Of a DNA stretch of 59,277 nucleotides, positions 1 to 11,709 are shown in pieces (position 1 is the stretch's first letter; each line of letters opens with the position of its first letter). The position numbers and the translations under genes are program-made. Under the pieces are notes generated by a model, which made no database searches, had not been told where the DNA came from, and saw only the letters and a program-made list of their open reading frames with translations. The stretch comes from Vitrella brassicaformis (lineage: Eukaryota > Sar > Vitrellaceae). The DNA lies in assembly GCA_001179505.1 (NCBI GenBank), contig CDMY01000280.1, forward strand, positions 1-59,277. The letters are read 5' to 3'.

Positions 1-430
1 GTGATCGGCTGGTGCCATGCCTCCCTCTCTGTCTGTGTGTGTGTGTGTGTGTGTGTGTTGTGGCCTCAGGAGGGCGGTGGAGTGCTGTCTGCCGTCCTCT
101 CTGTCTGTAGCTCGCTGACCGGTGTAGATCACTGCTGATGTCGACCCACCAATGTCTGGCTGTGTATATGTCAATGCCTCCGGTGAGAAGGTGTGTGTGG
201 GACGCTCTCTCTCTCTCTCTCTCTCTCTCTCCTCCCCTCCCCTCTGTGTTGTGTGTCTGTGGCCCTCCTCCATCTCTCTCTCTCTCTATCTCTCTGCCTG
301 TGTGCTGTCGATATGTATTGGCCTGGCTGTGTGGACGGACGTCCTACAGACAGACAGACATGGGGTGTCTGTGTGTCCGTGTGTGCGAAAGCATTTGCTC
401 TCACGTCCGTCTGGTGAATGATGCGCGTGT
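1..430 (+). repeat. 3' flank of an off-window family member
   Basis: Bases 1-140 closely match 2740-2880, the region just downstream of the gene ending at 2671. Shared landmarks are a 'cggctg..gccatgcctc' block, a pyrimidine/TG tract, a 'gaggagggcggtgg'-like block and 'agctcgc.gaccgg'. The match resumes at about 285-330 against 2960-3010 ('cgatatgtatt.ggct'). A weaker version follows the second gene near 11155-11280. The simplest reading is that a third member of the family ends just left of the window. No coding exon was recognised here. Confidence 0.6.
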
Positions 431-990
431 TGATCAATGCATCACACAGAAAATTGATGAGTGTGCACACACACTCAAGCACTCCCTTGCTGCGCTGCCG
501 TGTCTATCTGTTTTGCCCCTCCCTCCTCTCCATCTGGATGGCTGGGCGGTCGGTGCTTTAGTTCGTTGGGCTGATGATTGACATCTTCTCTCTCTTTCTG
601 AATGGGTACACACATGTGCATATGTATTCACCCAGACAGACAGACAGGCCGATCAACGCCCCTTACCGAACACTCTAAATTTGTGTTTCCATCCATTAAT
701 CCATCCGCGCGCTTTCACTCACTCACAGGTGGGCAGACCTGGGCATGTCGGCCGTAGGGATGACGATGGCTGGCTCTCCCCTCTCTCTGCGTGTCGTCCA
801 TATAAATTATTGGCCTGTCTGCCTGACTGTGTTGATGGACTGACTGACAGAGGTGTGCGTGAGAAGGAATGCGATGTATTGCACATATTGCACACTTACA
901 CGCATTCTGAGCGATGAATTCGATCGTGACTCATTGCGAGCTTCAATGGCGACGATTCCATGGGGTAGAAAGTAGCCTTTGCGACAAGCG
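431..990. other. Spacer upstream of first family gene
   Basis: No supported exon. It holds TG/CT-rich tracts and, at about 790-880, another partial copy of the family's flanking sequence ('tataaattattggcctgtctgcctg'-like, followed by 'gaaggaatgc'), also seen at 2960-3080. The last 100 bases presumably contain the promoter and 5' UTR of the gene starting at 991; no clear TATA box or initiator could be fixed. Confidence 0.4.
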
Positions 991-2671
991 ATGGGTGCGG
1001 TCAACAGCAAGAGCACCGACGAGGCGTCGCCCGCCATCAACGGCCAGGTGCTCGACGTCGTCTATCGGGACGAGCGCGATGAGCTGCACAACGTCAAGGA
1101 CCTCGGCCACATCAGGAGGTCGGCCCTGTTCTTCAGCAAGGTCGACTTCCCTGCCGAGATCCTCCGCAATCGCCTCGACCGCTCCCTCCATCGCATTCGC
1201 CTCGCTGACGGCACGAGGCTGGCTGCCGTGCTGACCTTCGACGCCCAGACGGTGTCTGAACCGCGTGAGCTGCTGGCGGCCGTGTGGCTGGTGGAAGAGC
1301 AGAAGTGGGACGAGGTGGCTGAGGTGCTGCAGTGGGCCAGTGAGTGCGGCTTCTGTCAGCTGCCTGTCAAGCTCACGGCAGATGACATCAACACACACGC
1401 CAGCAAGACGGTAAGGCACACACACACAGAGGGGTGGGAGAGATGACAGAGAGGCCTCATTCATTCTTCTCTCTCTGTCTGTGGTGTAGGCGTATGGATC
1501 GGTAGCTCGTGTGTTGGCGCAGCTCATGGTGGTCGGCCGTCACATCGACTTCCGTGACGGCAGCTGCCTGCAGCTCTTCCGCCATGCCAATGATGAGGTG
1601 CGGGCCATCAAGGACCAGCCCGGCTTCGAGGTGACTGTCGACCCGCCCCTCCCCGCCGGCCATCTGTATCAGCAGCACCGACAGCAGCATGACCCACCAG
1701 TGCGCAGCGACATCTTCTACCACATGGGCATCAACCAGTGGGTGTCGGGCGGCGTCCCGTCCGCCTTTGCGTCGGTGTCGTCGTTCGCCAAGGAGATGGT
1801 CCTCAACCACTTCGAAATAACTCACCAGACCAATCCCACAGGGATACTCCTCAACGGGTAACACATCAATGGCAGCAGTGTCGAGGCGTGTGTGATTGTG
1901 TGTGTATGTGTGCGGTTGATTGAGGCGTGTTGGTGGCGGCCGTCTGGATGGCCTCCTCACTCAGTCGCCCCACACACCAGTGGCCGGCTGCACCACCACA
2001 TTCAGCCGTGAAGATGGCATCGGTGAGGTGCGTGTGCTGGTGCTCACCAACAGCAGCCACAACTTCGTCGCGTGGATTGCCATTTTCGATTGGGGGGACG
2101 GCATCGGTAAGGCCGACAGACAGGCAGCTCAGGTAGTCAAATCTCATGTGTCTTTTCTTTCTGATTGTCTGCAGTGAGGGTTGATGTCCACACGACCGAG
2201 GCGCCTGTGGCTGGTGCTGGTGGCGCCTTCAAGGACCGCCTCCCCTTGACCACTCGGCTGGCCCGTGTGGCGCTGGGGCGAGTGGCGCCATACGTCTTCG
2301 ACGGCCTAGTGGACGATGACAATGACGACGATGATGACGGTGCGGAGAGGGGAGGGGACACACACATGGTGGCCATGGTGTGGATGGATGGCATTTCTTC
2401 TCTGTCTGTCTTTGTGTGTGGTGTAGATTCCGACGGCCATGGCGGCGGCTGGGATGATATGGATGACGACAGCGACGGAGAGGACAGCGGAGGTACACAC
2501 AAGGGAAGGAAGGCACACAGCACACCACAGATGCCTTACCCTCATCACACACATGCGATGGACTCACACCGTCCCCCATCACACACATATGTGAGTGTGT
2601 GTGTGGATTTGACAGGTGAGGATGCATCAGCTGCGCAGAACGGCGCCAACGACGGCAACACATCGCGCTGA
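991..2671 (+). CDS. Lineage-specific protein, paralogue of 9521-11106
   Basis: Six exons: 991-1410, 1490-1857, 1925-2106, 2175-2339, 2427-2492, 2616-2671; all phases agree, giving about 418 residues. No named domain was recognised. The body (LTADDINTHA, RVLAQLMVVGRH, LPAGHLYQQHR, LARVALGRVAPYVFDG) is shared along its whole length with the gene at 9521-11106, as are intron positions and much of the intron sequence. The C-terminus is an acidic run (DDDNDDDDD). The N-terminal half of exon 1 is the least conserved part; the F-box-like motif of the paralogue is not recognisable here. Start: the ATG at 991 is the first in frame after an upstream stop; an N-terminal MG gives a possible but weak myristoylation site. 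The family is probably young and expanding in tandem; function unknown. Confidence 0.75.
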
Positions 2672-3303
2672 TAACACACACGCACACAGAGACCGATCCC
2701 AAGACTCACTGGTGCGCCACAGACACACTGCAATGTCATCGGCTGTTGCCATGCCTCTCTCTCCCTCTGTCTGTCTGTCTGTCTGTGTGTCTGTTTTGGC
2801 CAGGAGGGTGGACCAGTTGGACTAATGGCTGCCGTCCTGTCTGTTTGCAGCTCGCGGACCGGCGCAGACTAGCCGCTGATGTCTGTGTGTGTGTTGAAGG
2901 GTGAACATGCCTCTGATGGTTGTGGGTGGGTCACTCTCTCTCTGGCCTCCGTCTCTCTCTCTATATAAATCTGCCTGAGCGTGTCGATATGTATTAGGCT
3001 GACTGCCTGGCTGCTGTCTGTGTGGGTGTGGATGGACTGACAGCTGATGTGCGTGGCGTGTGTGAAGGAATGCATTGCGTGGCGACGAATGTAATCCAAT
3101 CAACGTCGCACGGACACAAGCACACACACACACACACACACAGGAAGAGGAGTCACTCACAAACTGTCGAAATACTCAAAAAATACAAGCAGCCGGCAAC
3201 ACAATGTTGTCATGAATGGACGCACTCTACAACCACTGCGACGGACAAATCTAATACCTCCCTCCCTTCCTCCCTATCGATCCATTGGCCATCCACCGTC
3301 TGG
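2672..3303. other. Convergent spacer with family 3' flank
   Basis: Lies between the 3' ends of a plus and a minus gene. 2740-3090 is the conserved 3' flank repeated at the window start. Its possible intron-like ends ('ttttggccag', 'tctgtttgcag') may mean spliced 3' UTR. A (CA)n tract sits at about 3119-3142. No coding exon is supported. Confidence 0.45.
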
Positions 3304-5612
3304 CTATCCGACAATGGTGGCCAGCGTGCATGTGACCGCATCGACCACCCGGCCATGGTCGAACTCACCGAGGCTGCCGCGACGCACACGCTTGCACTGG
3401 CCAGGAGGCTGTTGCTGCTGGTGGTGGTTGTGGCTATGGTGGTTGTTCAGCCAGTCCACCATCAGCTGGGCAAACGGTGCAGGCAGGAAGTCGGGATATG
3501 TCAGCTGCACAACACAGTGACACACGTGTGGTGGGCGAAGGGCGCTCTCTCCCTCTCTCTCTCTCTGTGTGTGTGTGTGCGGTGAATTGGTTGATTTACC
3601 CGGTGCGCCCCGCTGGTCTGCTGTTTGTGCCACTCGAGCAGCCGCCGACACAACACTAGGTCGCCACGCAGCTGCAGGTGGGGAGGGACATAACGAGGGC
3701 AACACACACACATCGGCCTCTGAATGTGTCTCTGAGGGTGTGGTCACCTGGCTGACAACGTGTCCGTCGGGCTGGATGTCCTCCGAGGTGACCACCACTC
3801 CCCCAGTATACTCCTCCCAGAACCGCTGCAGCCCGCGGAACTCCTCACCCTCCTTGAGCTTTCCCAGCAGCTTCGCAGCCCTGCAGCCGAAAGAGATGCA
3901 ACAAGAGCGATTTGCTGGTTATCTTTGCTACCGGTGGATGTGTTGGTGTCGGCTGGGGTCAGGTTTGGCCGCCTTCCACACGCCGCCACTCTCCTCAAAG
4001 CCCACACACTGACACACACGAGGAACCATGTGTGTTGTGTCTGTGTTATCTGCTGCTCGATCAGCTCACCATGAGCATGGCCATGCACGCCGAGTGAGGG
4101 GCGATGTGCGTCTGGAAGGCCGTCGTGTCGGCCCGAAGAGAACTACACCTCTCGTAGTCTGAACGAGCGACCGCACAGCCCACCACAGCTGCACATGTGA
4201 TCAAGAGTGAGCACAGCAACCTACCTGTGAGCAGGTTGCTGACGATGGTGTGGAGGATGGCGATGGTCTTGGCTCTCTGCCCCTCATCGATGTCACGCAG
4301 ACCCCTCACACACGCCTCAATGGTCGTCGCCACAATGCCGTCATTGGCCGGTGCGTCCTGACGAGTGGTTGTCTCTGTGGAGGGGGAGGGGGAGGGTGAA
4401 GGAACGCCGCAGTGGCTGTCTGCCTCATCGTCGTCATCATCGGACGTGAGGTCGATGGTGTGGATGTGGTGAGGCGGACGGCGACGCACCAGGCTGTCTT
4501 GTGCTCTCTGCTCGGCAGCTGATGCGGCCAAGTCGCCCCGCCCCAACACTGCAATACAACGGAGGAAGGCGCCATGATTCGGGCGGCCATCCACCCACCA
4601 CTCACCCTTCATGAGCGAGGTATCCCCAGCCGCACGATGGCCGCCACGAGGCATCAACGTCCGAATGCGATGGCGCTCCTTAGCCTCCTGCCACCCATAC
4701 ACACACACACACACACAGAGGAACAAAAGCTGCCCCCACGTTACCCATCGCCCTCTCACCCACGCCTCGCACACACCTTGAGGGCCTTGGCCTGTACCAC
4801 AATGTTGTGAGAGTTGTGCAAACCGCCGAGGTGACGACCTGACCGACACACGGACAGACACAGACGTACAGCCACGATCACCATGGTGCCTGCCTGAATG
4901 GGAAGGGGGGTGTGTGTGGTCATTCGACTCACCCCGCACGTCGAACCCCTCGCCGGTCCGTGTGATGCCCCTGGCTATGAGTTCCTCACACTCACTGGCG
5001 GCGACATACATGGGCAACAGACTGACGCAGCAAACACCCTGCTGGGCTCTGGTCAGTTTGTGTCAATCACCTGCTCAGCTCCTGCTGCACCGCATAGAAG
5101 GCCTTGCTGTGGTCCATGTACCGAATGTGCGCCAGCTCGTGCAGCAGCGTCCTCAGCACCGATCGGTAGGGCCGGGTGATGCCGCTCGTGGCGCTGTGAC
5201 GAAGACGGATCTGTGTGAGAGGGAGAGAGAGAACAGAGGCCACAAGAAAGATGTGCCGTTTGTTATCTTTCATTGAACGGCTTACCCAGATGGTCGCTCC
5301 ATAGTTGTAGTTGTATCCCCAGGCCCCTGATATCGACTCGCGAAGCAGCGGCACCCTCCAGCCGCGCTTTATCATCAGCGGCTGCACACACAAGTGCACA
5401 CCACACCACGACATCAACAGAGGAAGGCTTCACAGGACGCCTGCCGTCCACCTGATTGATCTGTGTGAGTATCTGCGCACCTGCACCTGATCTGCCGCCC
5501 TCTGCAGCAGCTCTCTGGCCTTCTGATGATCTGGCAGGTGGTGGAGCACCACGATCTCGATGCACCGGAGGCTGTGCTTGTCATGAAGGCTTCGGGACTC
5601 GCCGCGAGGCAT
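3304..5612 (-). CDS. WLM metalloprotease with SIM and PUB domain
   Basis: Wss1/SPRTN-like protease; this family cuts DNA-protein crosslinks and SUMO- or ubiquitin-linked substrates. Twelve exons read leftward: 5612-5481, 5381-5286, 5210-5071, 4994-4933, 4838-4777, 4687-4606, 4548-4225, 4188-4070, 4008-3932, 3880-3748, 3671-3600, 3504-3304; about 499 residues. WLM domain about 10-165: 'KRGWRVPLL', then HELAH at 100-104 with the third zinc ligand H110 (HExxHxxxxxH), then 'GRHLGG'. At 223-226 IDLT is followed by S and an acidic run, a textbook SUMO-interacting motif. A PUB/PUG-like domain follows (about 280-360: a helical stretch, 'AFQTHI', 'VGFEESGGVW'), the p97/Cdc48-binding module. Plants have WLM-PUB proteins, so the architecture is known. 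The exon 3/4 junction was chosen because it gives the most family-like join (QQEL-SSECEELIARG). Expected site: nucleus or cytosol. Start: first ATG of the best frame. Confidence 0.9.
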
Positions 5613-5852
5613 CGCTTCGAACGAAGAGGAAATAGACCGCTGCTATCTCGCGGGATCCATTTCTGAGCGCGATCTCGTGGGGGCCCTGGGGGCGAGACTG
5701 CGGGCTTGTGAATCGCTGACGCTTTTCCGGCGATTTTGCTGTTTCCTCGCGCTAAGTCATCTGCTCCGATAGAATTTGGCACTGCTTTAACGCTTCGCAA
5801 CGTTAACTTGCTCGTCTTCACTCTCTCAATGACTCTTACGACTGCTACTGAA
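5613..5852. promoter_or_regulatory. Divergent promoter region (240 bases)
   Basis: Separates the ATG of the minus-strand WLM protease from the ATG of the plus-strand gene at 5853. Both 5' UTRs and both core promoters must fit here. No TATA box is evident. Inferred from gene geometry only. Confidence 0.45.
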
Positions 5853-8220
5853 ATGGGGAACCAGTGCTGCAGCTGCGGGTTCTGGTCCAAGGACCCCGAC
5901 CCCGAGTATGACCCACTGGAAGGCCCCCCTGCTGCCGGTGAGCTTTGCAATGCTTGTGAGGGGCCGTATGGAAGCGCAGCGTCTTCGCGCTCTGCAGAGG
6001 CCGTGGTTTCGCAGCTCCAGAGCAGCACGTCCGTCGGTTCGAAACACCTCAGTTTTTGCCCAGTAAGCTGCTCTGTCGTGGACCAGACGGACCAGAACAA
6101 CGCTTTTTCTGGCGCGCAGGCATGATAAGTCAAGCTCCTGTTTGCAATGCTTCCATTGACGCCAACTTCGCCAAGACGCACTACGGTCAGCAAGGACATT
6201 GAGAGTTGACGGTTGAGCAGGCAGTGTTTGCGCTTCTCGCAGGCCATTCATCAGTATCCTATCGTATCGACGCCGGCGGTGAGGCACAGTCGCTTCGAAG
6301 CGCCAGGAGACTCAGCACGTCTCTGCAGTTGTGTGTCTTGGCTACAGGAATGATTGCTACGGCTACTCACGAAAGATGCATGAAAGTGGTCCCACACTCG
6401 CAGCAGCTGCCAGGTAGGATCTCGAAGGCAGGCAGGCATCGCTCATCCGTGCTTGCTGCGGGTGTTTCTGTCTTTCAGGCTTCACATCGGACAAGAACAC
6501 CAAACCGCATGGAACAGCAGATACTGTGCCGTCCTCCGGTACACGCGCACACTCACTCACTCACACGGCAACAAATGGTCTCGTTTGGTGTGTAGGTGGG
6601 CCAGATGCTGAGGGCTATCGACTCACGGACATGAAGAGAGACTGCGGTGGGCGGGGATTTCTAGAGAGATGTCACATCGGCTGGCTGTCTCTCTACCTTT
6701 TGCAGGAGACCCCCAATTGCCTCGCTCGCCTAAGAGCGCCATGAATCCTATGGCTGGTATGCGCCTCAGTGACGCCCTCTTTCGTGTCCCTATGTGTCTG
6801 TCTTTAAATGGATCGGATAAGGATACCCCGTGGCAGCTTCGGCTGACACTCAGTCGAAGGAATTTGCCAAAGGTACGAAACGATGATCAGAGAGAGACGT
6901 GAGCATGGGTGTGCATCGCGTGTCTGTCTGGATGGACACCAGAGAACGGAGGCCGGGGGACTCAGGGTATGACGAAGGCCTCATGGCGATGGACGTAGAC
7001 AGACCCCAAGCGACGCTGTCTCCTCCCTGTCTGTCTCAGAGAATTCGGTTGTCGACACACCACATGTGCGACACGGAGGTATTCTCGCTGACTGATAGGA
7101 CTGCGAGACTTTGGGTTCTCTACCCTTTGCGCTGCACTCTCTTTCATTCAGTTGATCTCCGTCCACGAGTGCGTGTTGTCGGCGTCAATGGAGTGTCAGA
7201 GGCGCTGAGGAACAGCCTCATGCTGCAGGCGCTCACCCAGGAGGGCGGTGAGCCAGCCACTGAGCGCATGGCTGCCTGCGTGGCCGCATACATGTGTGTG
7301 TGTGTCTCATATGTGTCTGTCTCAGATCTTGAGGCCCTGATCCCGCAGGTTGAGCACAAGATGAGAAACATGCCGCTGCCCGCATGCCTGGATGGCTACG
7401 TGCGAGAAGACCAGGAGCCACACGGTGAGAGCCAGGGAGGGAGGGAGGGAGGCACGATGCGGAACACAGACGCCCATCTGACTTTTGTCATGAATGTCTG
7501 CAGATTCAGGACGGTCAGTGGAATGGAACGACAACGCCGGCCGCCAATTGCAGGTGGGCAGAAATCGTTGAAAGGATTCCTCAGCTCATACAAATTGGTG
7601 TCTTTGCGTCGGTCTTGGCAGATTGTGATTAGGTCCTAAGAAGATAGCCTAGGACGGACCGTTGTGTGTTGTGTGTGTGTGGTCATATGGACTCTTGCAC
7701 AAGCTAAAGCTGCGTGTGTCGCATTCATCTAACGGTACTCGTGTCCTCGGAAGCGGCTCAAAAGGAAGACGCCCACGACGCGATTGGCGTCGACAGACGC
7801 AGCATGCTCACGCGGCCAATCGAAAAGGCAGAGAGTGAGTGTCTTGATGGTGTCATGTCTCTGTGTTTGTGTGGTCAGATCCCGCTGGGGCAATCAAGTG
7901 TCAAAGCGAATCCCGACGGTCAAGAGGCAACATCACGGAGAAAAACAAGAGAAACCTGGCGCGACACACGCAGGTGCAGCTCGTTCTAGAATGACCACAC
8001 GACCTGTGACCTCGTTCCATCGTCACTGTGGTCAGCCAGTCAGCCACCGCCCCCCCCACACTCACGGACAGACAGAGACACATGCCATCTGTTCTCTCTG
8101 TGTCGGGGGAGTGTTGGACCTGCTCACAGTCAACGACAACGTACAGGAGCCTCCCGCACAGGAGGCTAAGGAAAATGGGGTTGACGAGGGGGAGGGAATG
8201 ACTGGTGTCTCCGTGCATTG

Positions 8221-8251
<31 letters not shown>

Positions 8252-8352
8252 ACTCTCTCTCTGTCTCCACCTCCGTGTGTGCGTGTGTGTGTCTTCAAGC
8301 TGACTTTGAGCAGCTACGGCGAGTCAGTCACTGCTGTCTGAACCTCCAATGA
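5853..8352 (+). CDS. Probable N-acylated low-complexity protein, 16 exons
   Basis: No family recognised. The start MGNQCCSC fits N-myristoylation (MG) followed by palmitoylation of the adjacent cysteines, so membrane attachment is likely. Exons: 5853-5937, 6120-6185, 6243-6278, 6348-6413, 6479-6538, 6596-6646, 6706-6756, 6822-6872, 7040-7078, 7152-7247, 7326-7424, 7504-7553, 7704-7834, 7879-7973, 8130-8204, 8300-8352; 1104 bases in all, 367 residues, no internal stop. The first eleven introns are all phase 1, usually splitting a Gly codon, and the exons are very short (36-99 bases). The sequence is polar and disordered-looking; the longest ordered part is about 170-240 ('RVRVVGVNGVSEALRNSL', 'IPQVEHKM'). 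Exons 1-12 are well supported; joins from 13 on rest on phase agreement alone. Confidence 0.65.
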
Positions 8353-8545
8353 CCCACTCGCGCCAGTGCAGGGTGGCCAAGGCGTCTTCCCCAGTCAGAG
8401 ATATAAGAACGACGCAGCACACATAGACAAGGACACCCGACGGGCGCCACATCGCACGGGTGGTCGGCACACACACACACACACACACGGCAAGGAAAGT
8501 TGATCCAGCACATAAACCAGCACTCAGACACCTTTCCCTGCTTGC

Positions 8546-9292
8546 CTGGGCGGGCATGAAGCGGCTGGGCGTGCGAGTTCTTGAGAGGGTGTCAGGAGCA
8601 CTGCAGCAGAGCGCATGCAGCAGGAAATGTTGGAATCCATAATCCAACACGATGATTGAACACACACGTCACTTGGCTGCCTGCATCGATCTGTGTCATA
8701 CTGGCTCACCTCAGACAGAACAGTTGAGCCACCAAGCTGAGAGCAGAACTCAAAGTACATACGCCCACCCGTGAGAGCCACACACAGACACACACACAGA
8801 CACACACACAAACATGGAATGAGTTTGTTTGCCCCCCCCACACACATGGAGTGAGTTTGTTTGCGCCACACACTGTGTGCCGCATACTCGTCGGTGCACT
8901 CGAGACAGACAGACAGAAAGACAGACAGACAGACCGCTTCGATGCAGCCAGCCATTCTTGCCAGCTTGTTTTGGTTTTTGCAGCAGCAATGGCGGCAGAG
9001 CGGATGATTGCCAGCGCCTTCTGCAGCTTGTGTGTGTCCTGGCCGGGCGTCTTGACCAGCATCACCAGCACATCGACGCACTCAAGCAGAGGGAATGACG
9101 GCCGCGGCAGTAGCAGACTATTGGTGAGGAGCTGCCACAGCAGTTCTCGCGCTTCGACCTGCACCTCAGATTGCTGCAAAGCCTCTCCAGCAGAATGGCT
9201 TCGCACGCCGCTGCCGGGTACCTGGCCGTGTGGCGCCGGAGGGAGGCCACGTGAGAGACCAGCAGCAGACTACCGTGAGAGGACAGCAGCAT
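8546..9292 (-). CDS. Hypothetical helical protein, incomplete model
   Basis: One long helical coding block reads leftward from about 9206 to 8930 (QVEARELLWQLLTNSLLL, CVDVLVMLVKTPG, LQKALAIIRSAAIAAAK). It has the look of an alpha-solenoid or coiled segment. It joins in phase to 8730-8704 (LVAQLFCL) and then to about 8608-8546 (APDTLSRTRTPSRF), which ends at a GC donor. A different frame from 9292 to about 9160 (MLLSSHG..., RYPAAACEAILLERL) also looks protein-like, but no splice pair joins the two frames; an indel or a missed exon is possible. The true start and end are open, and the 3' end may overlap the convergent gene ending at 8352. No function can be given. Confidence 0.35.
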
Positions 9293-9520
9293 GACAAGAG
9301 AGAGTGCGGACGCCGCCGACGTCTATCGACTGGGGATTGGGCGGCCCGCCTTCCCTGCCACGTTCGAGATCATATGGAACATCCGGCGGGAGATCTCAGC
9401 TGCCGCACACCAACACACGAGGCGGGAGTGCCGTCCGGGCCGAGTGGAGGGGACTTCGCGAGCTAAGCCGTGAGGCGAGTTGATCTCCCCTGAAGTGCTT
9501 CATCCCGTGTGGCGGCCGCG

Positions 9521-11106
9521 ATGATGGAGGATCAGCAGCATCAGGAGCAGCGGCAGCACCCCTTCACATACATCTTCGTTGGTCGTCGCACGTTCTACCT
9601 CCTCAGCCTCACAGACATACTCCAGCTGAAAGCCACCTGCACATGGCTCAGAGGTCTCTTCGGAGCGGCCCAGCTGAGAGATCGGCTCCGCCACTCCGTT
9701 GGCTCACAGGCGGGGCTGCGGCGGGTGGTCAACGGGCAGCAAGTGCAGCTGGTGCGGTTCGACGACGACCAGTTCGGCGTGTGTGATCTGCTGGCGGCTG
9801 TGTGTGTGATGGAGGAGGGGCCATGGGTGGAGATCGGCGAGGTGACTGAGTGGGCCAGCCAGTGCGGCGACTGTGAGCTGCCTGTCACCCTCACGGCAGA
9901 TGACATCAACACACACGCCAACAAGACGGTAAGGCACACACACAGCGGGGCAAGAGGGACCAGAGAGGCCTCATTCATTCCTCTCTGTCTGTGTGTCTGG
10001 TGTGGTGTAGGCGTATAGATCGTTTCCCCGTGTGTTGGCGCAGCTGATGGTGGTCGGCCGCCACGTCCACTTCAGTGACGGCAGCCGCCTGCAGATAGTC
10101 CGCCGTGCCAATGGTGAGGTGCGGGGCATCAAGGACGAGCCCGACTTCCGGCTGACGATCAACCCGCCCCTCCCCGCCGGCCATCTGTATCAGCAGCACC
10201 GACTAGAGCATGACCCACCAGTGGAGAGCCGCATCTGCTACTTGGGCGGCAGATGGGGCTGGCTTAGGCTGTTCACCTGTGCGTCGGTGTCGTCATTCGC
10301 CAAGCGCACGATCGTCGAGCAGTTCCACGCGACTCACCAGATCAATCGCATATCGATATCACTCAACAGGTGACGACACGTCAATGGCAGCAGTGGCGAG
10401 AGGGGTGCGTGTTTGATTGTGTGTGTGGTTGGCTCAGGCCTGTTGGTGGCGGCCGTCTGGATGGCCTCCTCACCCAGTCGCCCCACACAGCGGTGGCCGG
10501 ATGCACTACCACATTTAGCCAGGACGCTTGTATCGGTCGTGTGCGAGAGCTGGTGCTGACCGACAGCAGCCACAACTTCGTCGCGTGGATTTTCATTTCG
10601 GATATGAGGAACGACACTGGTCAGGCTGACAGACAGGCAGCTCTGCTGGTCAAATCTCATGTGTCTTCTCTTTTTAATTGTCTGCAGTGATGGTTACTGT
10701 CCACACGACCGAGGCGCCTGCGGCTGGTGCTGGTGCTGGTGGTGCCTTCAAGGACCGCTATCCGGTGACGACTCAGCTGGCCCGTGTGGCGCTGGGGCGA
10801 GTGGCGCCATACGTCTTCGACGGACAAGTACAACAGCAGCAGCAGCAACAAGATGACAACAGCGACGATGGTACGGACATACACGCACATTGGTGGACGG
10901 ATGGACGACGTGCCTTCTTTATGTGTGTGGCAGACGGAGATGGTGGCGATGAGAGTGACGAGATAGATGACGACAGCGAAGGGGGCAGTAGAGGTATCAG
11001 GAGCAAAAGGCACACAGCACCACTGCGTCGCATACATTTGTGTGTGGGTGTGTGTGTTTGGATGGCAGGCGACAATGCATCAGCCGAGGAGGAGAATGGC
11101 GACTGA
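9521..11106 (+). CDS. F-box-like family protein, paralogue of 991-2671
   Basis: Six exons: 9521-9928, 10011-10369, 10438-10619, 10688-10870, 10934-10993, 11069-11106; about 409 residues. Residues 20-55 (FYLLSLTDILQLKATCTWLR) resemble the C-terminal half of an F-box, which would make it an SCF ubiquitin-ligase substrate adaptor; this is tentative because the Leu-Pro start of the motif is absent. The rest aligns with the gene at 991-2671, including 'LTADDINTHANKT', 'RVLAQLMVVGRH', 'LPAGHLYQQHR' and 'LGRVAPYVFDG'. The C-terminal spacer here is poly-Q where the paralogue has poly-D. All five introns sit at the same positions. Start: ATG 9521; 9524 is an alternative. Function of the shared body unknown. 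Confidence 0.75.
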
Positions 11107-11709
11107 TCCACAAACCGATCAGTCAATACCGGGGCACCACAGGTATGCACATACGACAGACAGTGCGGCAGATATTTCTTCTGTGATGTCATGGGCTCTT
11201 GCCGTGTGTGTGTGTCCTCTCTGTGTGGTTTTGGCAGGGTGTTTGGTGTGCTGTCCGTAGCTGCTGGCTGCCTATCGACTCTCATCCCTTTGTCATGTAT
11301 GCGACACCTCCCATGACACAGCAGACTGCGTGGCCAGAGGGCCCCTCTCTACAGAACAATTTGAAGTGGTAGATAGGCAAGGCACGCCGTTTATGTGTGT
11401 TTTGACCGTGTTGGACCGACCGATGCTGTCGAACTGTTTCGTATGATTTGGTATAAGATGAGATTCATCGAATCGACAGGACAGCGTATTTACACACCAC
11501 ATGACAGTCATGAGGTCTGGTCGCCTGGCTGTCAATAAATGCAGCGCATCGTCACACAGTGGCACAGCGAACAAACTCGCTCATTCAGCTCATTCACTCG
11601 ACCCTCATCACTCCATGGCAGCTTCACAAATCAGTCCCCCCATCAAAACCTTCGGTGTACCCCCCCAGCCACCTACCCACATCACATCGGTCAGTCAGTC
11701 AGTGGCCCC
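11107..11709. other. Convergent spacer with degenerate family flank
   Basis: Between the plus gene ending at 11106 and the minus gene ending at 11710. 11155-11280 retains a weakened copy of the family 3' flank ('cgggctcttgcc', 'ttttggcagggtg', 'gtagctgctg'-like blocks). The rest, 11280-11700, shows nothing I can name. Confidence 0.4.

Noticed and set aside
5414-6247. 277-codon open frame on the minus strand
   Set aside because: It runs antisense through exons of the plus gene at 5853 and overlaps exon 1 of the WLM gene in another frame; composition is not protein-like and it has no splice context.
8460-8490. CA/TG arrays as telomere or CRISPR repeats
   Set aside because: Simple dinucleotide microsatellites without spacers or telomere units.
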